Origin: Latrodectus hesperus | Taxonomy: Eukaryota; Arthropoda; Arachnida; Araneae; Theridiidae | NCBI GenBank assembly: GCA_037975125.1 | Contig: JAJQOW010000014.1 | Span: 1,054,001-1,118,000 of the forward strand | Direction of reading: 5' to 3' | DNA: 64,000 bases | Shown here: in pieces, positions 8,633 through 21,877 of the stretch | How positions within the stretch are numbered: position 1 is the first letter of the stretch | Layout: each line of letters opens with the position of its first letter | Notes under the pieces: model-generated | Databases searched by the model: none | Seen by the model: only the letters and a program-made list of their open reading frames with translations | Told to the model about the DNA's origin: nothing | Program-made: the position numbers and the translations under genes

Positions 8633-11600
8633 ACCTATGGAAAACTAATCTAAACCATTGTCAGTTATTCTTGAAAATTTCAATAGAATTTTTGTAAAAG
8701 TGATTCCGATAGTAAATAATTACGAAAATGATAAAGCTTAACTTTTAAAAGGGTAAACATTTGTTTGTCTTTGTATCTGTTTGACACTACCGCAATTCGA
8801 TTGAGAGGGATATTCTTGAAAAATATATTTCGGAAATTAGTTCAGATAAAATATTCCAAATATGTATGACTTACTGTTATTAATCATTACTATTATAAAG
8901 CATTGTGTTCCTTCTTCATTGATTCCGTTGTTAAATGTCTTTTCATAATCAGTTTGAAAGTGCATTTTCCCAAGCCAACTTCTTGTATAACGTGAAAAAT
9001 TTCACAAATTGAGTACCGAAAAAATTACAGATCATTTATTTATGTGCATGGACAATTTTTTATAACTACATAATTTAAGTTATAATCACTTCAAAACGGG
9101 TAGCAACATAAATTTTACAATATAAATTAGTACATGTTGTAAGTTTTATTACAGATATATCGCACAAAAACAGAGGAAAGTGTATTAAATCTTTCCTTTT
9201 CTTTAATGATAATCTGTATCGTAAAAAAAGGAAAATATTATAGTGCATAAAAATAACTTTTTTTTATTAGTAGCGTTTCCTTTTTACATACTGAGCATAA
9301 ATATAAGTCATAATATTTCTTAATAAACTTACTACACAATATACTGCATATGCGTCAAAGTTATATATGCATATATAAGGGTATAAGCGTCAAAGTTAAC
9401 TATAAGCAGATACAGTAAATGGAAACGAATTTCAGATAAGAATAGTTTTCATGAAAGAAATATCAAACAAAATCTTGGAAGGATTTTTTTCTTCTTTTTG
9501 CTCTTAAATTTTCCCTTTGGGTAGAATATTTGGGAATTTCTCTAGTAAATTATCCCTATGTGACTGAAAATGTTGTTTCCAAGCGAAGGGGTTCCTTGTG
9601 TTGGTTTTGCTTGTTCAAACATTCCTAATATACTTGTCACCACGTGAAATTCCACTTTCAAGCCATCCTTGGTTTAAACGAGAGATAACTTATTTTCCTT
9701 AATATTCATCATAATTTCAAGAAATCTGTTATATATGCACTAATTTCTCAATACATTTTTAAGAACTTAAAAGTATATTTGTTATTTTCATTAACATATC
9801 TTTTAAAATCAAACCATTGCAATAATTCTTCATAAATATTATTACATATATTATAGGAACTTACAACTCACAATCACAATTTTTCTAAGAAATTCTTTTG
9901 TTTTACAAATATTATTTAAGCATTTTAATCAGTAACACTGAATTTTAATCTTTGTCTCACTGTCATTCCAACATGAAATGAAAATGAGTATTTGAAAAAA
10001 TTGATATCTGCCCTGAATATTTTGACTAAAGAGAATATCTTTAAATATAAGTAAATTATTGAGAATCATAAGTAGATTTTTTAAAATTATTTTGTGTATA
10101 AAAAACTTTCTATTGAATACGTTTTTTTTAAAAAAATTGGATCCTTCTAAAATTAATTCAAATATCTCACTTCATAATTACCATATCATTAACTATTACT
10201 TTAACTAATGAAAAGTTAGTAATTTTAGGTTATTTGTGTTTACATAAAGATAAATTTTTCATTACAAATACAAATATAATTTTTTAAAATTTCTTTGTAG
10301 GTTATTGGTAAATTGTAGGATATTTTGTGTTTGTATTAAGGCAATTTTCATTACAAATATAAATATAATTTTATAAATTTTCACAAAATATCTTATACAA
10401 AAACTCATAATACGAATTCTAACTGAAAAAATGGGTGGACTATACTTTCGAGTGCCTCTCAGTTTCTAGCTATTTTAGCGCCATATTGTTAGTGATGTTG
10501 ATTGGTCTATCGTAATTTCAGCGCCATCTTGTTTCTTCAAATATGTACGAAAACAAACTTGGTGAAAAAAATCGCCTATTTTAGCCAAGGAGCACCCTAA
10601 ATTATATTTTTCGCTGGAAAAATATATTGGTTGATTTAAACAAGTGATAAAGAAGAAAAAAATATTTAAAGTGGTGGGCAAAAAATACAAAACGATATTT
10701 TATGAGCATATTTGATATTTATTTTTCCACATGATCAACAAACCTGCTTAAGAATTCAACGCCAGACTAAGGTTTGCCAACATTATTATGAAATCATGTC
10801 TTTTGCTTAAGCCAATTTTCAGGAGCTATTTTAACATCACTGAGGAAAACTTTGTTCCATATAAGTCAATTTAGTGAATAAATATTAGTTTATTTTTGAA
10901 TAATGTGGAATACAACTCTAACTCATTTCCCTCCTTCAATAAAATCATTCTCGAATGCTTAGCATTTTTGATTTTGATTTTTATACAATTACTTTGTGGT
11001 ATATTGAAGAGGTCACAATGTCTATCCAGATAAAAACTTCTTGCATTATCTAGTACTGGAATTATAACATTGCAAATGCAAGCGAAAACTATTACAATTA
11101 TTTGGTAACTCATATATTTTATATTTTTTTATTATTCTTAAACTGTTTTCATGTAAGATCATTTTGTAACTGTTATATAGGATAAAAAAGGCACTTTGAT
11201 ATACTAGTTTATAAACAATTATTTATACTGTGAACAGTTATTCATGAGTGGATAAGGGAAAGCATTAAAAGTTCTAAGATGATACTTAAGAGTTATTTTG
11301 ATTTGACAGAGTGCAGTAGATTCACTAACAGAGAGTTTGGTAAGTGTTTCAACATTCTGCATGTAGCTTATAACGAGTACTTTTCATAAATAGTTGGTCG
11401 CTTTCATGTATCGTAAGAATTAAAACTCGGGAAATCCCATATGAGCATTCCGGTATGTGTATATACAGAAAGCAGAAGTGCAAAATAAATTTTCAATTGT
11501 TCAAAAGTAATACTTCACCTAACACATTACAATAGTAACTCTACAGAACTCAGTCCTACTATTAGGTTGTAATGAGCTCGAGATCCCAGAAAATCTTTAA

Positions 11601-11820
11601 AATTATTCCCAAAAACTATTATTCAACAGACATGTTTAGCGAGAGATTGTTATAGTATATGAAAGGATATAAATGATATTTTTAGGCACATAACATTATT
11701 TTTTAATACGTTTGTTGAATTACAATTGTTGAAAAATGAATAAAAATGACTTTGTAATAAATAAATAATTTAGCAATAAAGGAATTTTTGTTATATATGA
11801 AATCAAATAATACCCTTTTG
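8633..11820. other. AT-rich non-coding stretch
   Basis: I see no supported gene in about 3.2 kb. Short open frames here (for example minus 10475-10690 and 10871-11113) have neither splice context nor recognisable motifs. Small items: an 18-bp perfect palindrome TTATATATGCATATATAA at 9361-9378 bracketed by two GCGTCAAAGTTA copies, and two GCGCCAT[A/C]TTG motifs near 10480 and 10520. Confidence 0.6.
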
Positions 11821-11821
11821 T

Positions 11822-11824
<3 letters not shown>

Positions 11825-11862
<38 letters not shown>

Positions 11863-11902
11863 TTTTGAATTGATAATAAATTTTGTATATATATATATAT
11901 AT
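11825..11902. repeat. (AT)n tracts
   Basis: Two alternating AT runs, 11825-11859 and about 11886-11902, are separated by ACATTTTTGAATTGATAATAAATTTTGT. They lie immediately left of the inverted-arm (AC)n structure. Confidence 0.9.
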
Positions 11903-12084
<182 letters not shown>

Positions 12085-12089
12085 AGTCA

Positions 12090-12344
12090 CATCCTATCCT
12101 GTCTAGTGGTTAGAGTGCCTGACAACGGATAGGGAGGTCTGGGTTCGAATCCCAGTTCGGGTATGGATGTACTTCCTCGTTCTGTCTATCCTTTCTTTGT
12201 ATGAATGGTTACCTACCCTATAAACAGGTGCCTATGGCATATATGTACTGAGGAAGCCGTACTCCAAAATATGATTCAGTTGGAAAAGCGAAGCAGCGCA
12301 CCCCATATTGTAAGCCAAGCTGACACAAGACAACAGCAACAACA
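12090..12344 (+). mobile_element. tRNA-derived SINE, family with copy at 60951
   Basis: The head has an A-box-like TGTCTAGTGGTTAGAG and a perfect B-box-like GGGTTCGAATCCC (12141-12153). The body shares long near-identical blocks with 60951-61227, including ATGTACTGAGGAAG, GGTTCAGTTGGAAAAG (one change) and GCAGCGCACCC. It ends in GACACAAGACAACA repeats. A real tRNA is excluded because the sequence 5' of the A box does not pair with that 3' of the B box as an acceptor stem. Two copies in one window show a dispersed family. Confidence 0.8.
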
Positions 12345-15300
12345 TTGTTAAAAGTCATCAATTTGAGATTATAATCTGTTAAAGCACGAGTACAATTAAA
12401 TTAGATTTAAATAAACTGATTTCTTTGAAAGTTTTTTTAAAAATAAGTATACTAATTACACTCTTTTAATTATTTGATTACTCGCCTACATTATAAATTT
12501 AGATAATAATGACGATTGATGAAAATAAAAAATGATCAGTGGACTAAATGTATGCATAGATCTTGTCCCTAACACACTGTCCGCATTTTTGCTTGCTAAG
12601 TACTAAGAAAATATAATAGAATATTTTTATTTAGAAACATTAAGGATTCTGCAGCTGCACTTTTTGTATTCATCCCCAACGCTCATTGTTATTTATTCAA
12701 GACAATTCCCTAGGCTCGTCGTTGAAAAGCAATGCTCTGCATTATTAAACATTAAGGTATTACTTTTCTTCTTTTATTCTAACAAAAGACATTGTGGTCA
12801 TGTCGTGTACCATTTGAATACCTCGGACTATTCTTAACGAGAAGATAATACAAGAATGAATACACCAATCTCATTTTCATTCATAATAAATAATTTTATT
12901 CAAAACTAAAGTTTTTCAATTTAAATGGAGTTGACATTGAAATTTTTAACTGAAAGATAAAATGCCCGTCCATATATATTCATAGAACTAGTTTTCCCCT
13001 AATTCTACGACTACTTGCTCAATAAGATCAATATTTACAGCTTATATTACTGGAAGAATGTTACATACTAACCAAAATCATTTTATGTATCTGAATATCA
13101 TCTTGATCATCATCTTGCATAAATATGAAATTTGCTACAATCTATAACGAACACCAAGTAATATATCTTTAATTTCAAGACATTTATTTGTATATAGGTC
13201 TGTTATTTTTCTTCACCTATAAAATTCTAATTTCGGAAAATAGTTGGCATTCCTATAAAGCATTTCACTTTCATCTACGCATAATTAAATCAAGACCAGG
13301 GCATTTTAGAGATTAATAAGGCAAAGATTGCCCATTTAATATGTTGTAGTTCATGATTTTTATCTATGGTGATTTTGATATAATAATGATCTACAAAGGA
13401 TTTTTATAACAAGCGAATTGAATTTGCTTTCATTAATAAAATTTATTTTCATTCAAATGTCTTAGAAAAATTTACGTTTCTTCCAAAACCTTTTCTTTTT
13501 GTTTTTTTCTCTGATGAAAGTTATAAGTGGCTCTTTCTCTCGTCAGCAATATTAATGGCTACAATTCTTACAGAATGCTTGTCTGGTCTCTTATATTTTA
13601 ATCAAGATTACAATTTGAAATCATTTGTCGAATTGCATAAATTTTATCAATAGTTTACTGAATTTTGGTGAATAACTTCATTTTATTATCTTTTGTGTTC
13701 ACTGTAGCATTTCTTAAGAATGATTTTTATAAAAATGGCATTTTCACTAGTTCCAGTAATTTCTGAGAACATTTTACTCCATTTTCTCTGATTAAAAGTG
13801 CTTTTATCTTAGTTAATTTAGAATCTGATTGCTTACGAGAAATTAAAAATTATAAGCTTTAATTTACAGTTCTAATACTTGAAATTTATTTTAAGCTTTT
13901 ACTTAAAACTTTAATTTGATTTCTTATAACAGTTTCTTGGTCTCAGAGATGTCAATAGCAAAATAGAAATCGAGTTATTTGATAAGAAAATTTATTAACA
14001 GCACATAACTTTTATCTGAAATATGAACAGTTTTCAGTAAATGAGCTTGCGGTAAGTTTTAAAATAAATTAATTTTTTTGTCTACCTTAATTTTTTGAGA
14101 CAAAGCATGATTTCAATCTACTCTTTTTATATGGAACTATGTTATTAAATTATGTAAAATGCTTTATCACACACACACTAGTAAGTTTACCTTATAAAGA
14201 TTTATACAAATTACTAGAAAATATATTTTATCATATATATAATACAATCGACTGATATGTTATAAAATAAATTTTTTGTACCTTCTTCCTATCATAAAAA
14301 AGGAACTTGTGTTACATTTATAATTTTTTTGAATGTTCATCTTTATATCCCAGGTACACTTTTATAGTTGAAGATTTTTTTCAAAAGCAATAGTTCCGTT
14401 TTCCTATTTACGGTTACTCGAAAGATTTTATTGTTCCGTACGGAACATAAAGTTTATTTCTTTCTGACAGTAATAGCTCTAAGTAAGTTCGGTTAAATCG
14501 AAAAGGTTAAGTTGTGACAAAAGTAGGTAAAAAAAGAAAAAAAAAGAGAATCTTTTGGCAATTTCATGCTCTACCATAACAGCTCTTATATTGGCAGACT
14601 TTCTCATTCTTGGCGATGATAAAACTTAGTTAATTTATTCTTAGCTAAATTTTTGGCAGAATTTGTCATTCATTACAAATATGGACTTGTATTTAACAAA
14701 TGACGATTTTATAATTTCATTTCTGCGTGTAAATTAACTTGATATAAAAGTAATAACGTTAAAAAAAATAAAAAATTATTAAGCTTATATTTAAATGCGG
14801 CTTACCAATTAAATTAATAATTTTATTAATTTATATAATTAATAAAAAATAAATTAATAAAATTAATAAATCTTCAATAAAATTTGCATAGTTAATTTTG
14901 AAAAATTTACTCGATTTATTTCTTTATTTACACAATTGGCTGCGTTAATTTCCCCTTTCAAATTCTCATAAGGAAAGAATGTTATTTCTATTTACAATGA
15001 AATCACCAATAGTTTGTCTATTAATTCATTTATAGGAAATTGAATAACTTGTGAAGGAAGAACCAAAGGAAAAAATATCCTTGACATTTCATTTTTTTCA
15101 CAACTAATTAAAAATGCTCCAATTTATGATACTGACAAATAAATTATGAATGCTCTTATTGATGATATTTCAAATTAATTATGATTAGAAATTATGCTTT
15201 ATTGAGAAAAATAAAAATTTAAAAATGATATTGAGAGAGTTATACACGTATATAAATTTTTGTTGAGAATATTAACAAAATTATTCAGATATTTTAAATA

Positions 15301-17080
15301 TTTATTAAAATTTTCCAAGAGTTTTTTTCAATATTAAATTTTTATAAAAAAATATACATTATTTAATATTAACGTTATTGTTGTATAAAAATATTTGGCA
15401 AATGTTTTTGATACAAATATCAATATTAATTCCAGTAATTATTTGAATATTTTAAATAGTAATTCTAAATGAAAGAATAAAAATTATAGTTTGTATACAA
15501 ACTAAAAAACTGAAATTTGTAGATTAATTAATAAAAGTAAACTAAAAATTGTGTAAGAATACTATATTGTAAATTTCAATTGATAAATAAGGCAATCATT
15601 ACAAAGAGATAGTGATGTGCACGAATGATGTTGAAGGAAAAATAAATATTGAAATACACACTTATATTAAATTAAATATTCTTAAAATGACATTTCATAG
15701 CGTATTTGTATCTGATTTTTTAAAGAGATTTTTAAAAATATGAATGGAAAATAATTAATATTTTTTATTGTTACCACTCTGATTCCACTTTTACCCTCAG
15801 ATTTATTTCTTGTTTATTGAAACTTTTTGATTTTGCAATAATTGTTTAAGAAAATACTGATACAAATATAAATTATATAATTTGAAATAAATTTTGATTT
15901 TTTATTAAAAAAATTATATTTTGTGAATTGAAAAGAAAACTCTTTAACTTTTAAATTTGAGATAACTGCTTCAGCTGTAGATCTATTAGCACGAAAAGAA
16001 GTTTTTCTTTCAAAATCAACCGATAGCAAGTTTTTAGTAGTAAGTAAAACAGAGGGTATTTTTCAGGATATTTTAGGAACACTTTGTTTTTTAATTACCT
16101 CATTCTGTACATTTGCTTTGAAGGATTTTACACGAAAAGAAATATGTTGCATATTTCACAGTTGTTTAGTTTTACGATTAACATGCATTAAAAACGTTAT
16201 CACAAATTCAGAAACAATGATGTCTTATAAATGTAAAAAGTATTGTTTTAAAATGAGTAGGATTTTAGACTCAATACCAAATAAAGATTAAAAATGTTTT
16301 ATCTAAAATATACTCAATTAAAACAATCAACCAATTTTTTAAGACTTACTATTTTGAGATTGAATGCTATGAATACTTTATTTTATTTTTTAAAATTTTT
16401 GGAAATACACTATACCTGATAATTGATGATATTACTTTATCTTTCTAAAAAAAATCAATTAATCAATCAATTAATGAAAAATTACTTAAAAAGGCATATT
16501 AATGAGATAAATTGAGTTTAATAAGTTATTAAACTTTATTGAATGATTGAAGTATGTTTTATTAACGTGCATTGAAAAACACGCTCTTTAACATCGAATC
16601 GAATTAATTTTTACTAAAATCTTATAAGTTGGCATTTTTTTATATCCAGGTAAATTTCATTGTGATTCGTATCTGGCTGCCCATTTTTATGGCATGTGAA
16701 GCCGAAAACACAATTCCATCATAGTATTGATACATAACTTCCGTTAATTGTCATGCCTGAGAAGGAGTGGGAAACATTACAAAATTTAAATTAACAATCA
16801 AATACTTTGTCACAAAAGTAGATATCAAAACAATACTTTTGATTTGATTGATTCATCAACCCACCCTCTTTAACTTTATTTCTAATAATTAATCTAATTG
16901 TAAAGTCAACATAAATTAAAATTTTATAAATCTCTGAAATTCTTACCTTAAATTTCATATTTTTTAAAATAAAATGTTATTAATGAGAATATATTAGTTA
17001 AAAGTTATTATCGAAACAGATATTTGCTATTAGTGGTTAGGGAAATTATTTGATAAAATTGTAAATATAAACTTAAAATA
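12345..17080. other. AT-rich non-coding stretch
   Basis: About 4.7 kb with no supported gene on either strand. There are low-complexity AATTAATAAA tracts around 14810-14880 and a 16-bp perfect palindrome TGTTCCGTACGGAACA at 14432-14447. Probably intergenic or deep intronic. Confidence 0.6.
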
Positions 17081-17083
17081 TCA

Positions 17084-17286
<203 letters not shown>

Positions 17287-17310
17287 AGTGTGTGTGTATA
17301 TATATATGTA

Positions 17311-18948
17311 TCGTTGCATCTTACTCACATAAATTTATGTCTTTTAAATTATAGCTCAGATCTTATTAACATTTTTCTAATTTTTTAATCAAATATCGTT
17401 ACTCTAATTATGACTCGAAATGTTAAAGATAAGAAATAATTTTTGTATAGAAAATTCTTTATACATAAAAAATAACAACTTAATTTGAAGTAAAAGTCAT
17501 TAAAATATCAACATAAAAGCATTTTTTCTTTCTAGGAACTAAAAGGATAAATTATTTCCTAATAAATTTGAAATAGTCGGACTATAACATTGGAATCTTT
17601 TAAAAACATTATCTATTAAAAAAAGCAATGCATAATTTGTACTTCTTCAATTTAAAAAAGAAAAAGAAAAACGGTTAACTGGGAGCATAGGTAAAACATA
17701 TGTATTTTCAATTAGTATTTGCGATACTTTTGCATAACACTTGTATGCTTACTTATTCGATATACAAAAATTAGTAAATGCCACACGGATACAAGAGAAA
17801 TTTGGTATTGTTTTTAGAAGATATTCTTATAGTAGCACAACAAAGAAATTAGTCTGCTCCAAAAAAGATTCTGAAAGATACATAAAATGTAATGTTTTTT
17901 TCGTACCTATTTACCATTAAGTGGTTGTTCTTTCGTTTCAATTGAGATTATGACTACTTCACTTTATTACAATTCTCATTGGTTAATTCTATGCATAACG
18001 TCAGATATCATTTTATCTACGTCACATCGTATTGAAACGTCGTCGTTAATCTGATTTGTTGACGAAATTGCCATCTGCTTTCCAATCCCAGTCTTCGATT
18101 AGTAGCAAGCAAGATGAAGTTTATCAATGACTATCGTTGGCGATGAGCAAAAATCCATTCATGATTTTTACTTGCATAGAGAAGTATTTTTAATAACAGT
18201 TTTTTCCGCTTGTAAATTTTTCAAAATCATGAAAATTACCTGTTGTTCTAAATAATTAGTTTTCAAATCCTTAGCGATATTGCTTCCAAAATTGAATACA
18301 TTGAAAACAGAGCAGAGGAAAAAGCAAAATGAAAAAAGACAAGACAAAACAATCCACTATGTAAATTAGTTTAAATCGGCAAGGACGATTTAAACTTTTT
18401 TTATTCCTTTTATTTATTTTAACTCATGATTTTGTTTTGACCTTTCCATTCATTCTGCTATAAATTCAATAAATTTATTGGAGATTAAATCTCGATAAAT
18501 ACTTCTGATGTGTTTCAGAAAAGTATAAGAATCATATTTCTATTGACATTGAATTTCATTTTTTTCGCTGCGCTGATAGGATAACAATAGTTATGGAAAA
18601 ATAATTTACAAAAATAGGCGTCAATAATATGTTTAAACATATTTAAAAAAGAAATGCTTTACTTTCATTCCCTTGAAATAACTTTTATGCTACGTTTATT
18701 TAAAAAAGAATTCCATTTACTTCCATAATCTTGAACAACTCAAAGTTTAAGCGTTATATTTTAAGCAAAATTGTCATGGAAAAAGTTTTTCGATTTGCTT
18801 AGTTATTTTAAGACATTTGAACGTGTTAAAAATTGGAGCGTTAGAGATCTTTAATAAATAGTTGCGTTTTATATTTAGTATTATGTTTAATCATATGTTT
18901 AGAAGTAAAGATTTCGAACTTCTTTTATTTTATGTAAGAAATTATGTA
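17311..18948. other. AT-rich non-coding stretch
   Basis: No supported gene. A slightly GC-richer patch at about 17995-18150 holds two ACGTCA half-sites (near 17998 and 18020) and a ten-codon ATG frame; too little to call a promoter or gene. Confidence 0.5.
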
Positions 18949-18950
18949 TA

Positions 18951-19981
18951 CACTACTGGCCATTAAAGTTGCTACACCAGTAAAGCGGCACACCACACAC
19001 GTGAAATTTGCATGCCAGGTAGAACTTGCTGGGATATGCAAATGATTAGATTTTCAGCGCATTCAAACAAAGCAGGCGACAGTAGCGACATCTACAATGT
19101 GTATAAAACCAGAGATTTGACAGCAGTTTTCTCATACTCAATTTATGTTTCAATGTTGTTTTCGGCAAAGAATGTTGTTGTAATGCCTCGTGTAAGAAGA
19201 AGAAATGCCTATCAGCATGTATCTGACTTTGATCGAGGAAGGATTATAGCCTACTGGGATTGCGGTTTATCGTACCGCAATATTGCTGCTCGCGTCGGTC
19301 GACACCCCATGACTGTTAGCAGAATATGGAATCGATGGGTTCAGGACAATCATACGGAGCGTCATGCAGGATCTCAGAGACCCCCCATCACTAACAGCAG
19401 AGAAGACAGACATCTTATCCGCATGGTCACTAGGGATCGTACAGCCACGTCACGAACCCTGAGTCGAGAAAAGGAGTCATTTGCAAGGCAACAAGTTTCT
19501 GCTCGAACAGTTCGACGACGTTTTCAACAGCATGGATTGTCTGCACGGCGACCATGGCTTCGGCTACCATTGACGCTGCGTCACAGACAGGAGCGCCTTC
19601 AATGGTGTGATCAGCGACGAACTTGGACGCGGGAATGGCATCACGTCATCTTTACAGATGAATCTCGGTTCTGTATACAGGACCATGATGGCCGCATCCG
19701 TGTTTGGAGGCATCGTGGAGAACGCGCATTGCCAGTTTGCATTGGACATCGCCATACTGGCCCATCTGCTGGAGTGATGGTATGGGGTGATAAATGGGCG
19801 GATAAATGCTGTTATTGCAGCCAGAGGTGGCTGCTATGGGTACTGATTTCTCAAGATCTATACATCCTAATTTCCTGTAAATCTAATCACTTGTTCTTTC
19901 CACTATAATGTATGTGTCCAATAAATATCGTTCTGTTATTTGCATTCCTTCTTGGTGTAGCAATTTTAATGGCCAGTAGTG
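18951..19981 (+). mobile_element. Tc1-type DNA transposon, internally deleted
   Basis: A complete 1,031-bp element. The ends are 29-bp inverted repeats with one mismatch (left 18951-18979, CACTACTGGCCATTAAAG...; right 19953-19981), with TA target duplications at 18949-18950 and 19982-19983. It encodes the N-terminal two thirds of a transposase, then an internal deletion, then the last 14 codons in another frame. Intact elements of this kind are about 1.3-1.6 kb, so roughly 130 codons are missing. It cannot move on its own but keeps the ends needed for mobilisation in trans. Confidence 0.93.
19183..19908 (+). pseudogene. Tc1-type transposase, C-terminal deletion
   Basis: The start is taken at ATG 19183 (MPRVRRRNAYQHVSDFDRGR), where homology to the second Tc1-type copy at 24756 begins; upstream codons in the same frame look like leader. 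Residues about 15-60 form the first helix-turn-helix (DRGRIIAYWDCGLSYRNIAA), followed by a second DNA-binding part with many arginines, then FTDESRFC with the first catalytic Asp, and GVMVWG. The second Asp block (QQDNARPH-type) and the SPDL-x-P-x-E block are gone. After an 8-bp direct repeat GATAAATG (19789-19796 and 19801-19808) the true C-terminus INAVIAARGGCYGY and stop are readable in the next frame at 19802-19846. The reading frame 19789-19908 is junk past the junction. Confidence 0.9.
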
Positions 19982-20236
19982 TAATATATATTATATAATT
20001 ATAATATATATAAACCTAACATTAAAGTATCAAAATTAATCAGAAAGCTTTCGTATGCTGTATTTATTTTGAAAAACTATTTCCGTGCTTCAGTCTAAAA
20101 TTTATTTGAATAAATTGGTATAAAATTTTAAACTTTTTAGCTATAGAATCTCATATACAAATATTTCTAATATATAATTTACATGATTTGTAAAGTTGAA
20201 ATTTATTTATAAAACTGCGTAATTTCTGAATATTCT

Positions 20237-20488
20237 GCACATGTGCCGTATAATCCATGATTCCAAATTCTGAATTTTTTTGGCGATGAAGAAATGTTGC
20301 CAAGATGATGTACGTGACGTGCGCGATAAGTAAATACTAAGGTTACCAAAATAGAATTTTCTGCATAATTCTTATAGGTCTCCATAGGTATAACGTAATA
20401 AAAACGAGTTTTCCAGATACATAAGAAAATCCGCCAAAAAATGGCCAATCTCAGAATTTATAACCATGGATTATACGGCACCTGTGCC
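20237..20488. mobile_element. MULE-like MITE, copy B
   Basis: A 252-bp element with inverted termini of about 36 bp (left GCACATGTGCCGTATAATCC, right inward GGCACAGGTGCCGTATAATCC). It is flanked by a perfect 9-bp duplication, GAATATTCT, at 20228-20236 and 20489-20497. It is homologous throughout to 7042-7295, including the central GTGACGTGCGCG block. Non-coding; the open frame crossing it is chance. Confidence 0.85.
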
Positions 20489-20497
20489 GAATATTCT

Positions 20498-21860
20498 TTT
20501 AAAGATGTATATTAAGATTTTCTTTGGAGGTTAATTTTAATTTCTAGGAAAATTCAAGTTTTTACAAAAAGGTTATTGACAAAAGTAATATTTTTTGTTT
20601 GATTTGCTTAATGTTAAATACCTTATTTTATTTTTATTTCCAAAGAAACAGTATTTGTATGTTCGAAATGGTGACGAATTGAATTAATTGTAATGTATTC
20701 AAAGTTATTTTATTATTAGGATTTGAATTTTAAGACATCTATTTTTATCACAAAAAAATACATTGAATCATACAATTTTTGAAATACAGGATATATATTT
20801 TGGGAAAATGCTAGTTCTACGATCTTACAGAGATATTTATTGGACTTAGGATAACGCTGTTATTAACAAAACATCATATTTCATAAATGTGCTGCTTATA
20901 ATGCATTCAAATATCAGCATCCATTAAGAATTACTAATGCTGATAGCTAAGTATCAGCATCAGTACTACTTAATTTTACTTATTTAAGTTTCAACCAAAA
21001 GCTATAAATATTGTCGCAGTATCAATGGCAATTAACTTTAGAAATTAATTTTTGAGTAAGCAATTATTATTAAAATTTCTTATATTATGTTTCATATTTC
21101 TACGCTTCCGAATTCTAATTTTTCTTCTCATTAAGCTCATTTCAATATTTCCAAAGAAGATTTATATTAATATTATCGTTTTTAGTATTCCTAATTAGAT
21201 GCATTTATATTTAATTGATATTCTCATCATTACTGTCCAAACTAAATAAAATAACATTTTGTAATTTGATTATTATTTTCGAAAAGAAACGAAAAATAAT
21301 TTATGATTAAAAAGAAATTTCATTTTGGAAGTCAATTAAAAATATTTATTGAAAATAATTTTCAAAAATAATTTGATAAATTGAATGAGAGTTTAAAATC
21401 AAATTGAAGCAGGTATATTTCTATGAAATAAATTTATTTAAAAATATTTGTTCCTTTAAATTAAATGAGAAGACAAAATTTGGAATATGCTCTTATTAAT
21501 TATAAAGCCTACAGCTTAAATATGTTTATTCAATCATTAACGTTGAATGTGAATATGGGAGTGGAGTAAGGGACTCAAGGTTTCTTCCTTATTTAAACCA
21601 AAATTAAAATTACTTAAATTTTTAAAAGTGATTTATGCCTCTGAAATATTCAAAAACTTTTACAATTACTGCAACTCAATATTTTATTGATACATATATT
21701 CATTCTTAACGATGGAAATATGGTCTCAAAAAGTTTTAGAATTGAATTAAAAAAGTTGAACCTTTGATTAATTTTATACCATTCTATAAGTGAGGAAAAT
21801 AAAACTGCTAATATCTAAAATAAAGTGCTACAAGAAAAGAAGGTAGAATATACTTTATAA
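20498..21860. other. AT-rich upstream region of DNAI2-like gene
   Basis: No gene, repeat or exon recognised in about 1.4 kb. It should contain the promoter of the gene starting at 21878; I cannot point to a convincing core promoter. An in-frame TAA at 21869-21871 limits the coding start. Confidence 0.5.
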
Positions 21861-21877
21861 AATAAAAGTAAATTGCT

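Noticed and set aside
10475..10690. 71-codon minus-strand frame
   Set aside because: A C-terminal patch looks slightly protein-like, but there is no family resemblance, acceptor or donor support; listed only through the GCGCCAT motifs.
12090..12165. Possible tRNA genes at the SINE heads (also 59537, 60452 minus, 60951)
   Set aside because: A and B boxes are present, but acceptor and anticodon stems do not close and each head continues into a shared SINE body.
18000..18150. Promoter with CRE-like ACGTCA sites and a short ATG frame
   Set aside because: Two half-sites and ten codons are not enough; no gene follows before the Tc1-type element.
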